Source of the DNA: Thalassobacillus sp. CUG 92003
GTDB taxonomy: Bacteria > Bacillota > Bacilli > Bacillales > Halobacillaceae
Reading direction: 5' to 3'
Assembly (NCBI RefSeq): GCF_013618635.1
Contig: NZ_JABLSJ010000004.1
Span: forward strand, 1-64,000
DNA length: 64,000 nucleotides
The notes under the pieces are model-generated. The model saw only the letters and a program-made list of their open reading frames with translations, had not been told where the DNA came from and ran no database searches. Position 1 is the stretch's first letter, and every line of letters begins with the position of its first letter. Shown piece by piece: positions 45,494-53,893 of this stretch. Both the position numbers and the translations under genes were made by a program.

Positions 45494-45522
45494 TTGACCG
45501 GGCTATGAGATTGCGCTATCAT
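45494..45522 (+). promoter_or_regulatory. Sigma-A promoter of qcrABC
   Basis: TTGACC (45494-45499), 17-nt spacer, TATCAT (45517-45522), about 70 bp before qcrA. A second -10-like TATACT lies at 45535-45540. Confidence 0.6.
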
Positions 45523-45592
45523 GGTAATGTCCTAGTATACTGTGTGTAATTCGTCCATGTAACATGGATTTCAGCATAGAGGGGGGAAAAGA

Positions 45593-46099
45593 ATGAGCGA
45601 TAAACAAAGGGTGTCCAGACGTCAATTTTTGAACTACACTTTGACGGGTGTAGGAGGATTTATGGCTGCTGGTATGCTGGCTCCAATGGTTCGTTTCGCC
45701 ATCGACCCTGTGTTACAACCTGCCGCGACTGGAGAATTGAAGTCGGTCGGACTTTCAGTCGATGACATTACAAATGAACCACAGCGGATAGATTGGAAGG
45801 TTGATCAGGTAGACGGATGGTATGAATCTGAGGTGCAAAAAAGCGCTTGGGTTTACCGAACAAATGATGATGAAATTGTTGCGTTGTCCCCCATTTGTAC
45901 ACACTTAGGATGTACAGTTGACTGGGGAACCGAGCAAGAGGACGAGTTCTACTGTCCTTGCCATGGCGGAAGATATACAAAAGATGGTGTGAATATACCA
46001 GGTACACCGCCTACTGCGCCATTACCTGTATACGACCACAAGGTTGAAAACGGTATGCTTTATTTGGGTAAAGCGCACTCCAGAGGAGGGGGAATCTAA
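45593..46099 (+). CDS. qcrA: Menaquinol:cytochrome c reductase, Rieske iron-sulfur subunit
   Basis: High-potential [2Fe-2S] subunit of the bc complex. 168 residues: a Tat-type anchor (SRRQFLN at 8-14, then a hydrophobic helix to about 32) and the two Rieske boxes CTHLGC (102-107) and CPCHGG (121-126). AGGGGGGAAA precedes ATG 45593. First gene of qcrA-qcrB-qcrC; the quinol substrate is the menaquinone made by the hep/men genes in this window. Confidence 0.97.
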   Translation: MSDKQRVSRRQFLNYTLTGVGGFMAAGMLAPMVRFAIDPVLQPAATGELKSVGLSVDDITNEPQRIDWKVDQVDGWYESEVQKSAWVYRTNDDEIVALSPICTHLGCTVDWGTEQEDEFYCPCHGGRYTKDGVNIPGTPPTAPLPVYDHKVENGMLYLGKAHSRGGGI

Positions 46100-46102
46100 T
46101 AC

Positions 46103-46777
46103 ATGCTACAGAAACTTTACGACTGGGTCGATGAGCGTGTCGATATTACCCCTTTGTGGCGTGATATTGCCGATCACGAAGTGCCTGAGCACGTAAACCC
46201 AGCTTATCACTTTTCAGCGTTCGTTTATTGTTTTGGCGGATTGACATTTTTTATTACTGTTATCCAAATTTTATCTGGTATGTTCCTGACGATGTACTAT
46301 GTACCGGATATTGTAAACGCTTGGGAGTCTGTCTATTATTTACAAAAAGAAGTCGCTTATGGACAAATTGTCCGTGGGATGCACCACTGGGGAGCAAGTT
46401 TAGTGATTGTCATGTTGTTCCTACATACGTTACGCGTATTCTTCCAGGGGGCTTATAAGAAGCCTCGTGAACTGAACTGGATTGTCGGAGTATTATTGTT
46501 CTTCGTCATGCTAGGTCTCGGTTTTACAGGATATCTACTACCATGGGACAACAAAGCCTATTTCGCCACTCAGGTCGGCCTGGAAATCGCGGCTGCCACG
46601 CCATTAATAGGGGATGAAATACGGACATTGCTGGCTGGTGATCCCGATATTGTCGGGGCGCAGACGCTGACTCGATTCTTTGCGATTCATGTCTTCTTCT
46701 TACCGGCAGCATTGTTTGGCTTAATGGGTGCGCACTTTATTCTCATCCGTAAGCAGGGTATTTCCGGCCCAATGTAA
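46103..46777 (+). CDS. qcrB: Menaquinol:cytochrome c reductase cytochrome b subunit
   Basis: Four-helix, cytochrome b6-type subunit of 224 residues that carries the two b hemes and both quinone sites. The paired His ligands are in the second and fourth helices (GMHHWGASLVIVMLFLHTLRVF and RFFAIHVFFLPAALFGLMGAH). Cys43 in FVYCFGG is the residue that covalently holds an extra heme in the Bacillus enzyme. Starts 3 nt after qcrA. Confidence 0.97.
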   Translation: MLQKLYDWVDERVDITPLWRDIADHEVPEHVNPAYHFSAFVYCFGGLTFFITVIQILSGMFLTMYYVPDIVNAWESVYYLQKEVAYGQIVRGMHHWGASLVIVMLFLHTLRVFFQGAYKKPRELNWIVGVLLFFVMLGLGFTGYLLPWDNKAYFATQVGLEIAAATPLIGDEIRTLLAGDPDIVGAQTLTRFFAIHVFFLPAALFGLMGAHFILIRKQGISGPM

Positions 46778-46805
46778 GATACAGTGATATAAAGGAGGGA
46801 ACGCT

Positions 46806-47696
46806 GTGCAAAGGGGAAAAGGTATGAAGTTCGTCGGCGATTCACGGATTACCGACGAACAGAAATCTAATTTACCTAAAGACTATTCCGAATACCCAGG
46901 CCGGACGGAAGCCTTTTGGCCAAACTTTCTCTTGAAGGAATGGCTGGTTGGTGCTGTATTCTTAATCGGTTTCTTAATTTTGACTGCTGCTCATCCGTCA
47001 CCACTTGAACAACAGGCAGATCCAACGAATACAGGGTACATTCCGTTGCCTGACTGGTACTTTTTATTCTTATACCAATTTTTGAAATATGAGTTTGCCG
47101 GTGGGGAATTCATTGTACTGGGTGCGATCGTGATGCCTGGATTAGCGTTTGGGGCTTTATTGCTTGCTCCATTTCTGGATCGTGGACCTGATCGCCACCC
47201 AGCTAAACGTCCGATTGCCACGGGTTTGATGCTTCTAGGGGTTATCGCTACGTTTTGGCTCACGTACGAATCTGTTTCAGAAGTTGATTATGAAGCACGT
47301 GGAGAAAAATATGGTGTCAGTGAAAACGCTGATGTGGAAATCAATACCGATGATCCCGGCTATGCTCTATATGAAAATAGCTGTATGAATTGTCACGGCG
47401 AACAATTGCAAGGGTCGGGAGACTATCCTTCGTTACTTGAAACGGAGAAATCAGTCGACGAAATAAAAAATATTGCCCAAAATGGCATAGGTGAGATGCC
47501 ATCTGGACTCTTTGAAGGCAGTGATGAAGAACTTCAACAGTTGGCAGAATTCGTAGCTAATGCTGGAAGTGGAGAAGGAGGCTCTTCTGAAGGTGGAGAG
47601 TCTTCCGGTGAAGGTTCCGGCGAAAGCGAAGACGGGTCTGGCTCTGGAGAAGGCGATGGAGGTTCCGGGGAAGGCAATTCCGGATCAGAAGAATAA
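46806..47696 (+). CDS. qcrC: Menaquinol:cytochrome c reductase cytochrome b/c subunit, acidic tail
   Basis: Fusion of a subunit IV-like membrane part (three helices, about 38-60, 78-110 and 136-155) and an extracytoplasmic cytochrome c domain with the heme site CMNCH (193-197) and a Met ligand in GEMPSG. The cytochrome fold ends near residue 252; the last ~43 residues consist only of Gly, Ser, Glu, Asp and Asn, with no basic residue. B. subtilis QcrC stops at about 255 residues, so this tail is an addition. GTG 46806 follows AAAGGAGGGA, as in B. subtilis, where the protein also begins with a non-ATG codon. Confidence 0.95.
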   Translation: MQRGKGMKFVGDSRITDEQKSNLPKDYSEYPGRTEAFWPNFLLKEWLVGAVFLIGFLILTAAHPSPLEQQADPTNTGYIPLPDWYFLFLYQFLKYEFAGGEFIVLGAIVMPGLAFGALLLAPFLDRGPDRHPAKRPIATGLMLLGVIATFWLTYESVSEVDYEARGEKYGVSENADVEINTDDPGYALYENSCMNCHGEQLQGSGDYPSLLETEKSVDEIKNIAQNGIGEMPSGLFEGSDEELQQLAEFVANAGSGEGGSSEGGESSGEGSGESEDGSGSGEGDGGSGEGNSGSEE

Positions 47697-47713
47697 TATA
47701 TAATATACAGTTG

Positions 47714-47749
47714 CCGCGCTATGCCACAGGTTTAGCGCGGTCTTGTTTT
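47714..47749 (+). terminator. Terminator of qcrABC
   Basis: CCGCGCTA pairs with TAGCGCGG over an 11-nt loop, followed by TCTTGTTTTG. Confidence 0.8.
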
Positions 47750-47781
47750 GTATTAAGGCACGTGCACAGGAGGGAAAAGCA

Positions 47782-48378
47782 ATGATAGCCTACATACTGA
47801 AACAACAATGGTTTATCATGATCTTGTTCGTTGTTAATTTGCTTGGGACTGTGTATGGATATCTATGGTACGGATGGCAGCTTCGCATCACCGACCCTGT
47901 CTATATGATATTTGTGCCCGACAGTCCTACAGCAAGCTTATTTTTTACCATTTTTCTCGGTTTCATTTTATATGGAAAAACGACTTCATATATCGGGGCG
48001 CTTGCTGCAGTCACGCTACTGAAATATGGGACATGGGCGGTGGTGATGAATCTGTTAACCCTGGCGTTGGAAGGATCGATTGGCTGGCAGGGATATATGC
48101 TGATTGCCTCTCATGGCGCTATGGCAATCCAAGGGTTGCTTTATGCACCCTTTTACCAAATGAAGCTCCGTCACCTTGTCGTGGCCGGGGTTTGGACACT
48201 TCATAACGATATTATCGATTACGTTTTCGAACAAATGCCCATTTATCATAGTTTGATGACTTATATGAATGAAATCGGTTATTTCACATTCTGGCTGAGT
48301 ATTGTCAGTATAGCGGTAGTTTATGCCGTGTGTATTCACCCTAATTTAAAGTTGAGCTATGAAAAACCTGAGGTCTAA
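47782..48378 (+). CDS. ypjA: DUF1405 membrane protein YpjA
   Basis: 198-residue polytopic protein with about six hydrophobic segments, function unknown. Characteristic blocks are YLWYGWQL and FVPDSPTASLFF near residues 26-55. ATG 47782 has AGGAGG 8 nt upstream; earlier in-frame codons lie within the terminator region. Located between qcrC and ypjB as in B. subtilis. Confidence 0.87.
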   Translation: MIAYILKQQWFIMILFVVNLLGTVYGYLWYGWQLRITDPVYMIFVPDSPTASLFFTIFLGFILYGKTTSYIGALAAVTLLKYGTWAVVMNLLTLALEGSIGWQGYMLIASHGAMAIQGLLYAPFYQMKLRHLVVAGVWTLHNDIIDYVFEQMPIYHSLMTYMNEIGYFTFWLSIVSIAVVYAVCIHPNLKLSYEKPEV

Positions 48379-48433
48379 ACTTGTCCGCTCCTTCATAAAC
48401 TCTTGGTAGAACATAATGGAGGGGGACGTATTC

Positions 48434-49183
48434 ATGGGCAGGGTTCTAAAGATTGCAGGACTGATTTTACTTTGTATTTTCCTGTTCCCCAATGGAATAA
48501 AGGCTGAAGGATTGAATCAGGATGATATGCAGCAATTCATACGTCAGTATCATCATTTACTTATAGATGATAAGATTGAACTTTCCAAGCGGATGTACAA
48601 TCTGAATAAGGACAAGCTGGGTGCATACGTGGAGGCGAACCATAAATCACAACGGCCGCTTTTTGAAGAACTGATAGCAAAGTTGGATTCAGCTGAGGGA
48701 GAGAGAGCGGAATGGACCACATATTCCTATGGCCTGGTGGTCTTACTTGATAGTATGGTTGAGCAAAATAGTGGAAAACTATATAGAGCATCTGTCGCTG
48801 AATTAAAACAGGAAACTCAGAATATCAACTACACCCCAGATGCCAGCGCTGAAAATGCTTTACGACACGTGGAGAATACATGGCAGCAGATCGCCCCTGC
48901 CACTGAAATGTTGCACTCATCAGACAAGCGCCAGACAATGGATTTACTTGTTGAACAGTTGACGGCTCAAACTGATCCAGAGGAAATGGAATATTGGAGC
49001 AGTCAATTACTTGAAATGCTGAGTGACGAGCCCTTAGAAACCGAAACAGGTATGAGCCGGGATGCTTTATTCTGGACTGTTTTAATTGTAGGGGGTTGCA
49101 TTATCTTGACACTTGCCTACGTAGGATACCGAAAATATGAAGCAGAGAAAGCTGAACGGGTGAAAGCTAAATCAAATAGTTGA
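48434..49183 (+). CDS. ypjB: Sporulation protein YpjB
   Basis: 249-residue exported protein: signal peptide (about 1-26, ending KAEG), an extracytoplasmic helical domain, and a C-terminal membrane helix (about 213-233) with a basic cytoplasmic tail (RKYEAEKAERVKAK). In B. subtilis it is sigma-E controlled and its loss slightly affects sporulation. ATG 48434 follows GGAGGGGG. No convincing sigma-E box was found. Confidence 0.87.
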   Translation: MGRVLKIAGLILLCIFLFPNGIKAEGLNQDDMQQFIRQYHHLLIDDKIELSKRMYNLNKDKLGAYVEANHKSQRPLFEELIAKLDSAEGERAEWTTYSYGLVVLLDSMVEQNSGKLYRASVAELKQETQNINYTPDASAENALRHVENTWQQIAPATEMLHSSDKRQTMDLLVEQLTAQTDPEEMEYWSSQLLEMLSDEPLETETGMSRDALFWTVLIVGGCIILTLAYVGYRKYEAEKAERVKAKSNS

Positions 49184-49249
49184 CCTTTCCCCCGCGATTG
49201 CATAAAATTAAGCTAGAAGTAAAACACATCTTAAGATGGAGGAATGACA

Positions 49250-49939
49250 ATGTTTGAGTCACTTGGTTCCTATTTAATCTATATTGCGTTACTCTTGATT
49301 ATTCCTTTATGGGCTCAATCAAAAGTGAAAAGCACGTATAAAAAATATTCAAAAGTTGCGACGTCATCGTATTTGACAGGACGGGAAGTTGCCCGGAAAA
49401 TACTGGATGATAACGGGTTGTATGATGTCAGAATTGAAGAAGTGAGAGGGAAATTATCCGATCACTACGATCCACGTTCTAAAGTGGTCCGTTTATCATC
49501 TGATAATTACCACGGTCGTTCTATGGCGGCTTCCGCAATAGCTTCACACGAAGTCGGTCATGCGATACAAGACGCACAAGATTATGCGTTTATGCGTTTT
49601 AGAAGCGCTTTAGTCCCGGTAGCAAGTTTTGGGTCTAACATGTCCTTCTTTCTTATATTAGGCGGCTTACTGTTGAACTTTACGGGGTTGTTTTTCGTAG
49701 GGATCGTGTTATTTTCAGCAGCGGTCCTGTTCCAACTCATAACCCTGCCTGTGGAGTTCGATGCCTCTAACCGGGCTATGAGCCAAATGGTATCAACGGG
49801 TGTTATCCGCAATGATGAAGAGCGAAAGACGAAAAAAGTCTTGAATGCGGCTGCGTTAACGTACGTAGCGTCTGCACTTGTTGCACTTGCTGAGCTCATT
49901 CGTTTCATCTTAATGTTTGTTGGTATGAATCAAGAATAA
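49250..49939 (+). CDS. YugP-family zinc metallopeptidase, membrane-bound
   Basis: 229 residues with an N-terminal helix, the zinc motif HEVGH (about 101-105, in SHEVGHAIQDA), and two or three helices after it, ending with ALTYVASALVALAELIRFIL. This is the neutral zinc metallopeptidase family (YugP). Substrate unknown. The second ATG (49250) is used because GGAGGA adjoins the first. In B. subtilis yugP is elsewhere, so I leave the symbol blank. Confidence 0.87.
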   Translation: MFESLGSYLIYIALLLIIPLWAQSKVKSTYKKYSKVATSSYLTGREVARKILDDNGLYDVRIEEVRGKLSDHYDPRSKVVRLSSDNYHGRSMAASAIASHEVGHAIQDAQDYAFMRFRSALVPVASFGSNMSFFLILGGLLLNFTGLFFVGIVLFSAAVLFQLITLPVEFDASNRAMSQMVSTGVIRNDEERKTKKVLNAAALTYVASALVALAELIRFILMFVGMNQE

Positions 49940-49945
49940 TTCGAT

Positions 49946-49984
49946 AAAAAAGCAGAAGCCGACAAGCGGCTACTGCTTTTTTTG
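49946..49984 (+). terminator. Terminator after the zinc peptidase
   Basis: AAAAAGCAG-AGCCG pairs with CGGCT-CTGCTTTTTT; strong stem followed by T-run. Confidence 0.88.
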
Positions 49985-50009
49985 TCCCTGATTTTAGTGT
50001 TGATGTAAG

Positions 50010-50105
50010 CATGTTACCTCGAACCTGGAAATACGGGGGACCGGCAAGCCTTCTCAGTTGCTTCTCTCACTGCGGGGTTTCGCCAAGTTCCTTTCCACGC
50101 GTCTT
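50010..50105 (-). repeat. Degenerate copy of GC-rich dispersed repeat
   Basis: On the minus strand it reads GTGGAAAGG, GAAACCCCGCAG, TGAGAAGGCTTGCC and CCAGGTTCGAGG, blocks that resemble the GC-rich module of the other copies. It lacks the CCGAAC stem. Assignment is tentative. Confidence 0.35.
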
Positions 50106-50113
50106 ATTGATGG

Positions 50114-50147
50114 ATTAACGCCGTTTCTATGAAGAAACGGCGTTAAT
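50114..50147 (-). terminator. Terminator of yitT-like gene
   Basis: A perfect 14-bp stem (ATTAACGCCGTTTC) overlaps the stop codon of the minus-strand gene; TTATTGATGG lies on the exit side in plus orientation, so it may also catch read-through. Confidence 0.7.
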
Positions 50148-51018
50148 CATGCAGTGGTTTTTTATTTTCGTCCAGCGTAAAGCCTTCTCCCAGCACATCA
50201 TGAACAGCGTTGACTGCTACGAAAGCGTGCGGATCAATGGCGTTCACCAGGCTCTTCAGTTTGACGATTTCGTTTTTCCCTATCACACAGTATAAGACAT
50301 CACGGTTTTCTCCTGTGTAGGAACCCCGACCGTTCAATACGGTGACGCCTCGATCCATTTCCTTCATAATAGCTGCTGAAATGGTTTCACTCTGTGCAGA
50401 GATGATGGTCGTACCTCGTGCTGCATAGGCACCTTCCTGAATGAAGTCAATCACCCGTGCTCCAATGAAGACAGCTACCAGGGTGTACATCCCTTGGACA
50501 GCATTCAAGTACGTTACAATCGATGTGACAATAACAACTGCATCGAACATAAACATGGCGCGTCCCATGCTCCAGCCCCAATATTTATGAATCAGACGGG
50601 CAATAATATCGACACCGCCTGTGGTGCCGCCATACCGAAAAATGATGCCAAGTCCTACTCCGATAAAAACGCCGGCAAATAAGGCTGCTAAAGTCATATC
50701 TGATTTTAAATCTATATGAATCATGTATAATTGAAAGAGCCAAATGAATAGGGAAACGGCTAAGATGCCAAGCAGCGAATATAAGAATGTCGTGCGTCCC
50801 AGGATACGCCAGCCAATCATGAGGACGGGGATATTCAATAAAATATTCATAAGCGCTGGATCCCAGTTGAATAAATAGAGCAAAAGCAGGGTTATCCCTG
50901 TGAATCCCCCTTCACCTAACTCATTCTGGATGTTGAAATGGACAAGGCCAAAGGAAAAAATGGCTGACCCCACTATAATGAGAATGACATTTTTGAACCT
51001 TAAACCGAACAGTGACAT
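50143..51018 (-). CDS. ypjC: YitT family membrane protein (YpjC-like)
   Basis: 291 residues: five or six membrane helices in the first ~200 (the UPF0750/YitT membrane domain with GGTTGGVDIIARLI about 129-142) and a C-terminal soluble DUF2179 domain (about 205-290). Function unknown. Divergent from the dapB run, as ypjC is in B. subtilis. Start ATG 51018 follows GGAGGT on the minus strand. Confidence 0.87.
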   Translation of the reverse strand: MSLFGLRFKNVILIIVGSAIFSFGLVHFNIQNELGEGGFTGITLLLLYLFNWDPALMNILLNIPVLMIGWRILGRTTFLYSLLGILAVSLFIWLFQLYMIHIDLKSDMTLAALFAGVFIGVGLGIIFRYGGTTGGVDIIARLIHKYWGWSMGRAMFMFDAVVIVTSIVTYLNAVQGMYTLVAVFIGARVIDFIQEGAYAARGTTIISAQSETISAAIMKEMDRGVTVLNGRGSYTGENRDVLYCVIGKNEIVKLKSLVNAIDPHAFVAVNAVHDVLGEGFTLDENKKPLHD

Positions 51019-51115
51019 GCGTTTGCACCTCCAAAAATTAGAATGACACGATACTCATTATAAGCAAAGGTTTAGAAAGCAACAACACACAGATTGTGTT
51101 TAACGAGTAAATAAT

Positions 51116-51144
51116 TTGTCAAAACGTGATCTATTGGCTACCAT
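51116..51144 (+). promoter_or_regulatory. Sigma-A promoter of the ypjD-dapB run
   Basis: TTGTCA (51116-51121), 17-nt spacer, TACCAT (51139-51144), each five of six to consensus. Its place argues against translation starting at 51126 and supports GTG 51183. Confidence 0.6.
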
Positions 51145-51182
51145 TTAAGGGGAACAATAAGAGGCAAAGGAGAGTGGCGTTT

Positions 51183-51518
51183 GTGACCTATACGTTGGAA
51201 GATATGCAAAATCGAGTTGATGCCTACATATCTCAATTCAAAGAAGGGTATTTCTCCCCGCTCAGTTTGACCGCACGAATGACGGAAGAAATAGGTGAAC
51301 TTGCGAGAGAGGTTAACCATCACTATGGGGAAAAGCCGAAAAAACAAAGTGAACCGGATCAGACAATGGAAGAGGAGTTGGGGGATGTCATGTTTGTCCT
51401 AACGTGCTTCGCTAACTCGCTTGATATCGATTTATCAGACGCATTCAATCGCACGATGGCTAAAATAGAAACGAGAGATCAAAATCGCTGGACGCAAAAA
51501 GAAGAAGGGACGGATTAA
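51183..51518 (+). CDS. ypjD: MazG-like nucleotide pyrophosphohydrolase YpjD
   Basis: 111-residue all-helical MazG-type enzyme that probably hydrolyses (deoxy)nucleoside triphosphates to monophosphates. Metal-binding motif [12 protein letters not shown] (EExxE, about 34-45) and [11 protein letters not shown] (ExxD, about 62-72). GTG 51183 is chosen by homology and AAAGGAG upstream. Starts the run ypjD-dapB-mgsA-bshA-cca-birA-panBCD with dapB 4 nt downstream. Confidence 0.88.
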   Translation: MTYTLEDMQNRVDAYISQFKEGYFSPLSLTARMTEEIGELAREVNHHYGEKPKKQSEPDQTMEEELGDVMFVLTCFANSLDIDLSDAFNRTMAKIETRDQNRWTQKEEGTD

Positions 51519-51522
51519 CCTG

Positions 51523-52323
51523 ATGGCACCGATAAAACTGATTGTGGCTGGACCGCGCGGACGGATGGGCTCCGAGGCATTAAGAATGATCGAAAAGGAA
51601 GAAGGCTTTCATTTAGTAGCATGTATTGACAGAAAACATGACGGCTACGCTGTAAAAGATATCGAAACCTTACCATCCTTTGAGGCACTCATCTACGAAG
51701 ATGCTGAAGCGTGTCTGTCCACGGTTGAAGCTGATGTATTAATTGACCTCACAACACCTGAATTTTGTTATAAACATACGAAATTAGCACTTGAGCATAA
51801 TGTCAGGCCAGTCATCGGTACGACTGGGTTCACTCAAGATCAGCTGGACGAGCTTACGGAATTGGCGGAATCTAAAGGGCTAGGAGCTGTCATAGCCCCT
51901 AATTTTGCCGTCGGCGCTGTGCTCATGATGCAGTTTGCCAAATGGGCAGCTAAATATTTCCCTGATGTTGAGATTATTGAACGGCACCATGATCAGAAAC
52001 GTGATGCCCCATCTGGGACAGCCGTTAAAACCGCCCAACTGATCCAGGATGTGAGAAATCCGCATAAGCAGGGGCATGAGGAAGAAAAAGAAACAGTCGA
52101 AGGAGCAAGAGGTGCTGATATAGACGGGATGAAAATCCATAGCGTCAGATTACCAGGCTACGTTGCCCATCAGGAAGTCGTATTTGGCGGTATGAGCCAA
52201 TCGTTGACGATCAAACATGATTCTGTTCACCGCGAATCATTTATGTCGGGTGTGAAATTAGCGGCCGAGCAAGTAATGAAGCTCGACCTCCTCGTCTACG
52301 GTCTTGAAAACCTGATGGAATAA
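51523..52323 (+). CDS. dapB: 4-hydroxy-tetrahydrodipicolinate reductase
   Basis: NAD(P)H-dependent step of the lysine/diaminopimelate pathway; also feeds spore dipicolinate. 266 residues with [11 protein letters not shown] (about 10-20), the catalytic [18 protein letters not shown] (about 150-167). ATG 51523 is weakly supported by AAGGGACGG. Gene order identical to B. subtilis. Confidence 0.96.
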   Translation: MAPIKLIVAGPRGRMGSEALRMIEKEEGFHLVACIDRKHDGYAVKDIETLPSFEALIYEDAEACLSTVEADVLIDLTTPEFCYKHTKLALEHNVRPVIGTTGFTQDQLDELTELAESKGLGAVIAPNFAVGAVLMMQFAKWAAKYFPDVEIIERHHDQKRDAPSGTAVKTAQLIQDVRNPHKQGHEEEKETVEGARGADIDGMKIHSVRLPGYVAHQEVVFGGMSQSLTIKHDSVHRESFMSGVKLAAEQVMKLDLLVYGLENLME

Positions 52324-52333
52324 GGGGGATATT

Positions 52334-52744
52334 ATGAATATTGCATTAGTTGCTCACGATAAGAAAAAACAGGACATTATTCAGTTTGCCACAGCTTATA
52401 AACATATCTTTTCGAACCACACCTTATTTGCAACCGGCACGACAGGAACGAAGATCGCCGATCAGACCGGTTTGGACATTTCGTGTTTTTTATCGGGTCC
52501 ATTGGGAGGAGATCAGCAAATAGGTGCTAAAATTGCTGAAAATCAGATGGATATGGTGATTTTTTTTCGCGATCCTTTGACTGCTCAGCCGCACGAACCT
52601 GACATCAGTGCTCTATTAAGGTTGTGTGACGTCCATCATATACCGTTGGCGACGAACATCGCTGGGGCGGAAATCTTGATTAAAGCTCTGGAGCGCGGGG
52701 ATTTGCACTGGCGGGAGATTGTTAAAGAAAACAAGAAGGAATAA
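52334..52744 (+). CDS. mgsA: Methylglyoxal synthase
   Basis: Converts dihydroxyacetone phosphate to methylglyoxal and phosphate, a glycolytic bypass under phosphate limitation. 136 residues; [20 protein letters not shown] (catalytic Asp region about 55-65) and [14 protein letters not shown] are diagnostic. AAGGGGG precedes ATG 52334. In B. subtilis bshB1 follows; here bshA starts 9 nt downstream. Confidence 0.96.
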   Translation: MNIALVAHDKKKQDIIQFATAYKHIFSNHTLFATGTTGTKIADQTGLDISCFLSGPLGGDQQIGAKIAENQMDMVIFFRDPLTAQPHEPDISALLRLCDVHHIPLATNIAGAEILIKALERGDLHWREIVKENKKE

Positions 52745-52753
52745 GGTGATAAA

Positions 52754-53893
52754 ATGAAAAAGATAGGGATTACATGTTACCCGACGGTCGGGGGATCAGG
52801 TGTCATTGCTACCGAACTTGGAAAACTTCTTGCTGAACAAGGGCATGAAATTCATTTTATCACGACGCAGGTTCCCTTCCGTTTGAATCGTGTTTATTCG
52901 AATATTTACTATCACGAAGTGGAAGTCAGCAATTACCCTGTGTTTCAGCATCCTCCATATGATTTGGCATTGGCAAATAAAATGGCCGAAATCATCAACT
53001 GTGAGCAGTTGGATATTTTGCATGTCCATTATGCGATGCCCCATGCTATTTGCGCCATCTTAGCGAAGCAGATGGCCCGGCATGATGTTAAAATTGTCAC
53101 CACGTTACACGGTACAGATATTACCGTTTTGGGCATCGATCCCAGTTTAAAGAATATGATCCGTTTTGGTATTGAACAATCAGACCGGGTCACGGCTGTT
53201 TCAAATAGTTTAGTTAAACAAACACGAGATATGCTTCAAGTGGATAAGGACATGGAAGTCATTTACAATTTCGTGGACGAACGAGAATATGTCAGGCAAG
53301 ACCGCCGCGATCTCCGCAGTCAATATAAAATAGACCCGAACGAAAAAGTCATCGTTCATATTTCGAACTTCAGAAGAGTCAAACGCGTAACGGATGTCAT
53401 TGAAACATTTCAAAGGATAGCGGACACGACTCCCACGAAATTGCTGCTTGTCGGGGACGGTCCCGAGTATTCCACATGTTACCAAATGGTCCAAGACAGA
53501 GGCCTAGAAGAACAGGTCCTGTTCTTAGGCAAACAAGAAAATGTGAGTGAAATCCTTTCAATAGCAGATTTAAAATTGCTGCTCTCTGAAAAGGAAAGCT
53601 TTGGGCTTGTCTTACTCGAAGCGATGGCATGTGGCGTCCCTTGCATCGGGACCAAAATCGGAGGCATCCCTGAGGTGATTGACCATGGTGAAACAGGTTT
53701 TATTGCGGAGGTAGGAGAAATTGAGGCGTTTTATGACTATAGCATGAGGTTGCTTCAAAATGGAGAGTTATGGGCTGAGTTTTCTATAAATAGTCAACGT
53801 CGTGTTCAGAATGTGTTCGGGTCGACGGCCATCCTCCGTCAGTACGTATCGTTATACAATCAGGTGTGGAGTCATGATGAACAACTTAGCTGA
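52754..53893 (+). CDS. bshA: N-acetyl-alpha-D-glucosaminyl L-malate synthase BshA
   Basis: GT4 glycosyltransferase for the first step of bacillithiol synthesis (UDP-GlcNAc plus L-malate). 379 residues; GGSGVIATELG (about 13-23), SNFRRVKRV nucleotide-site and EKESFGLVLLEAMACGVP (about 279-296). ATAAGGTGA precedes ATG 52754. Together with YpdA (11.6 kb) it shows bacillithiol use. The deacetylase gene bshB1, which normally precedes it, is absent. Confidence 0.95.
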   Translation: MKKIGITCYPTVGGSGVIATELGKLLAEQGHEIHFITTQVPFRLNRVYSNIYYHEVEVSNYPVFQHPPYDLALANKMAEIINCEQLDILHVHYAMPHAICAILAKQMARHDVKIVTTLHGTDITVLGIDPSLKNMIRFGIEQSDRVTAVSNSLVKQTRDMLQVDKDMEVIYNFVDEREYVRQDRRDLRSQYKIDPNEKVIVHISNFRRVKRVTDVIETFQRIADTTPTKLLLVGDGPEYSTCYQMVQDRGLEEQVLFLGKQENVSEILSIADLKLLLSEKESFGLVLLEAMACGVPCIGTKIGGIPEVIDHGETGFIAEVGEIEAFYDYSMRLLQNGELWAEFSINSQRRVQNVFGSTAILRQYVSLYNQVWSHDEQLS

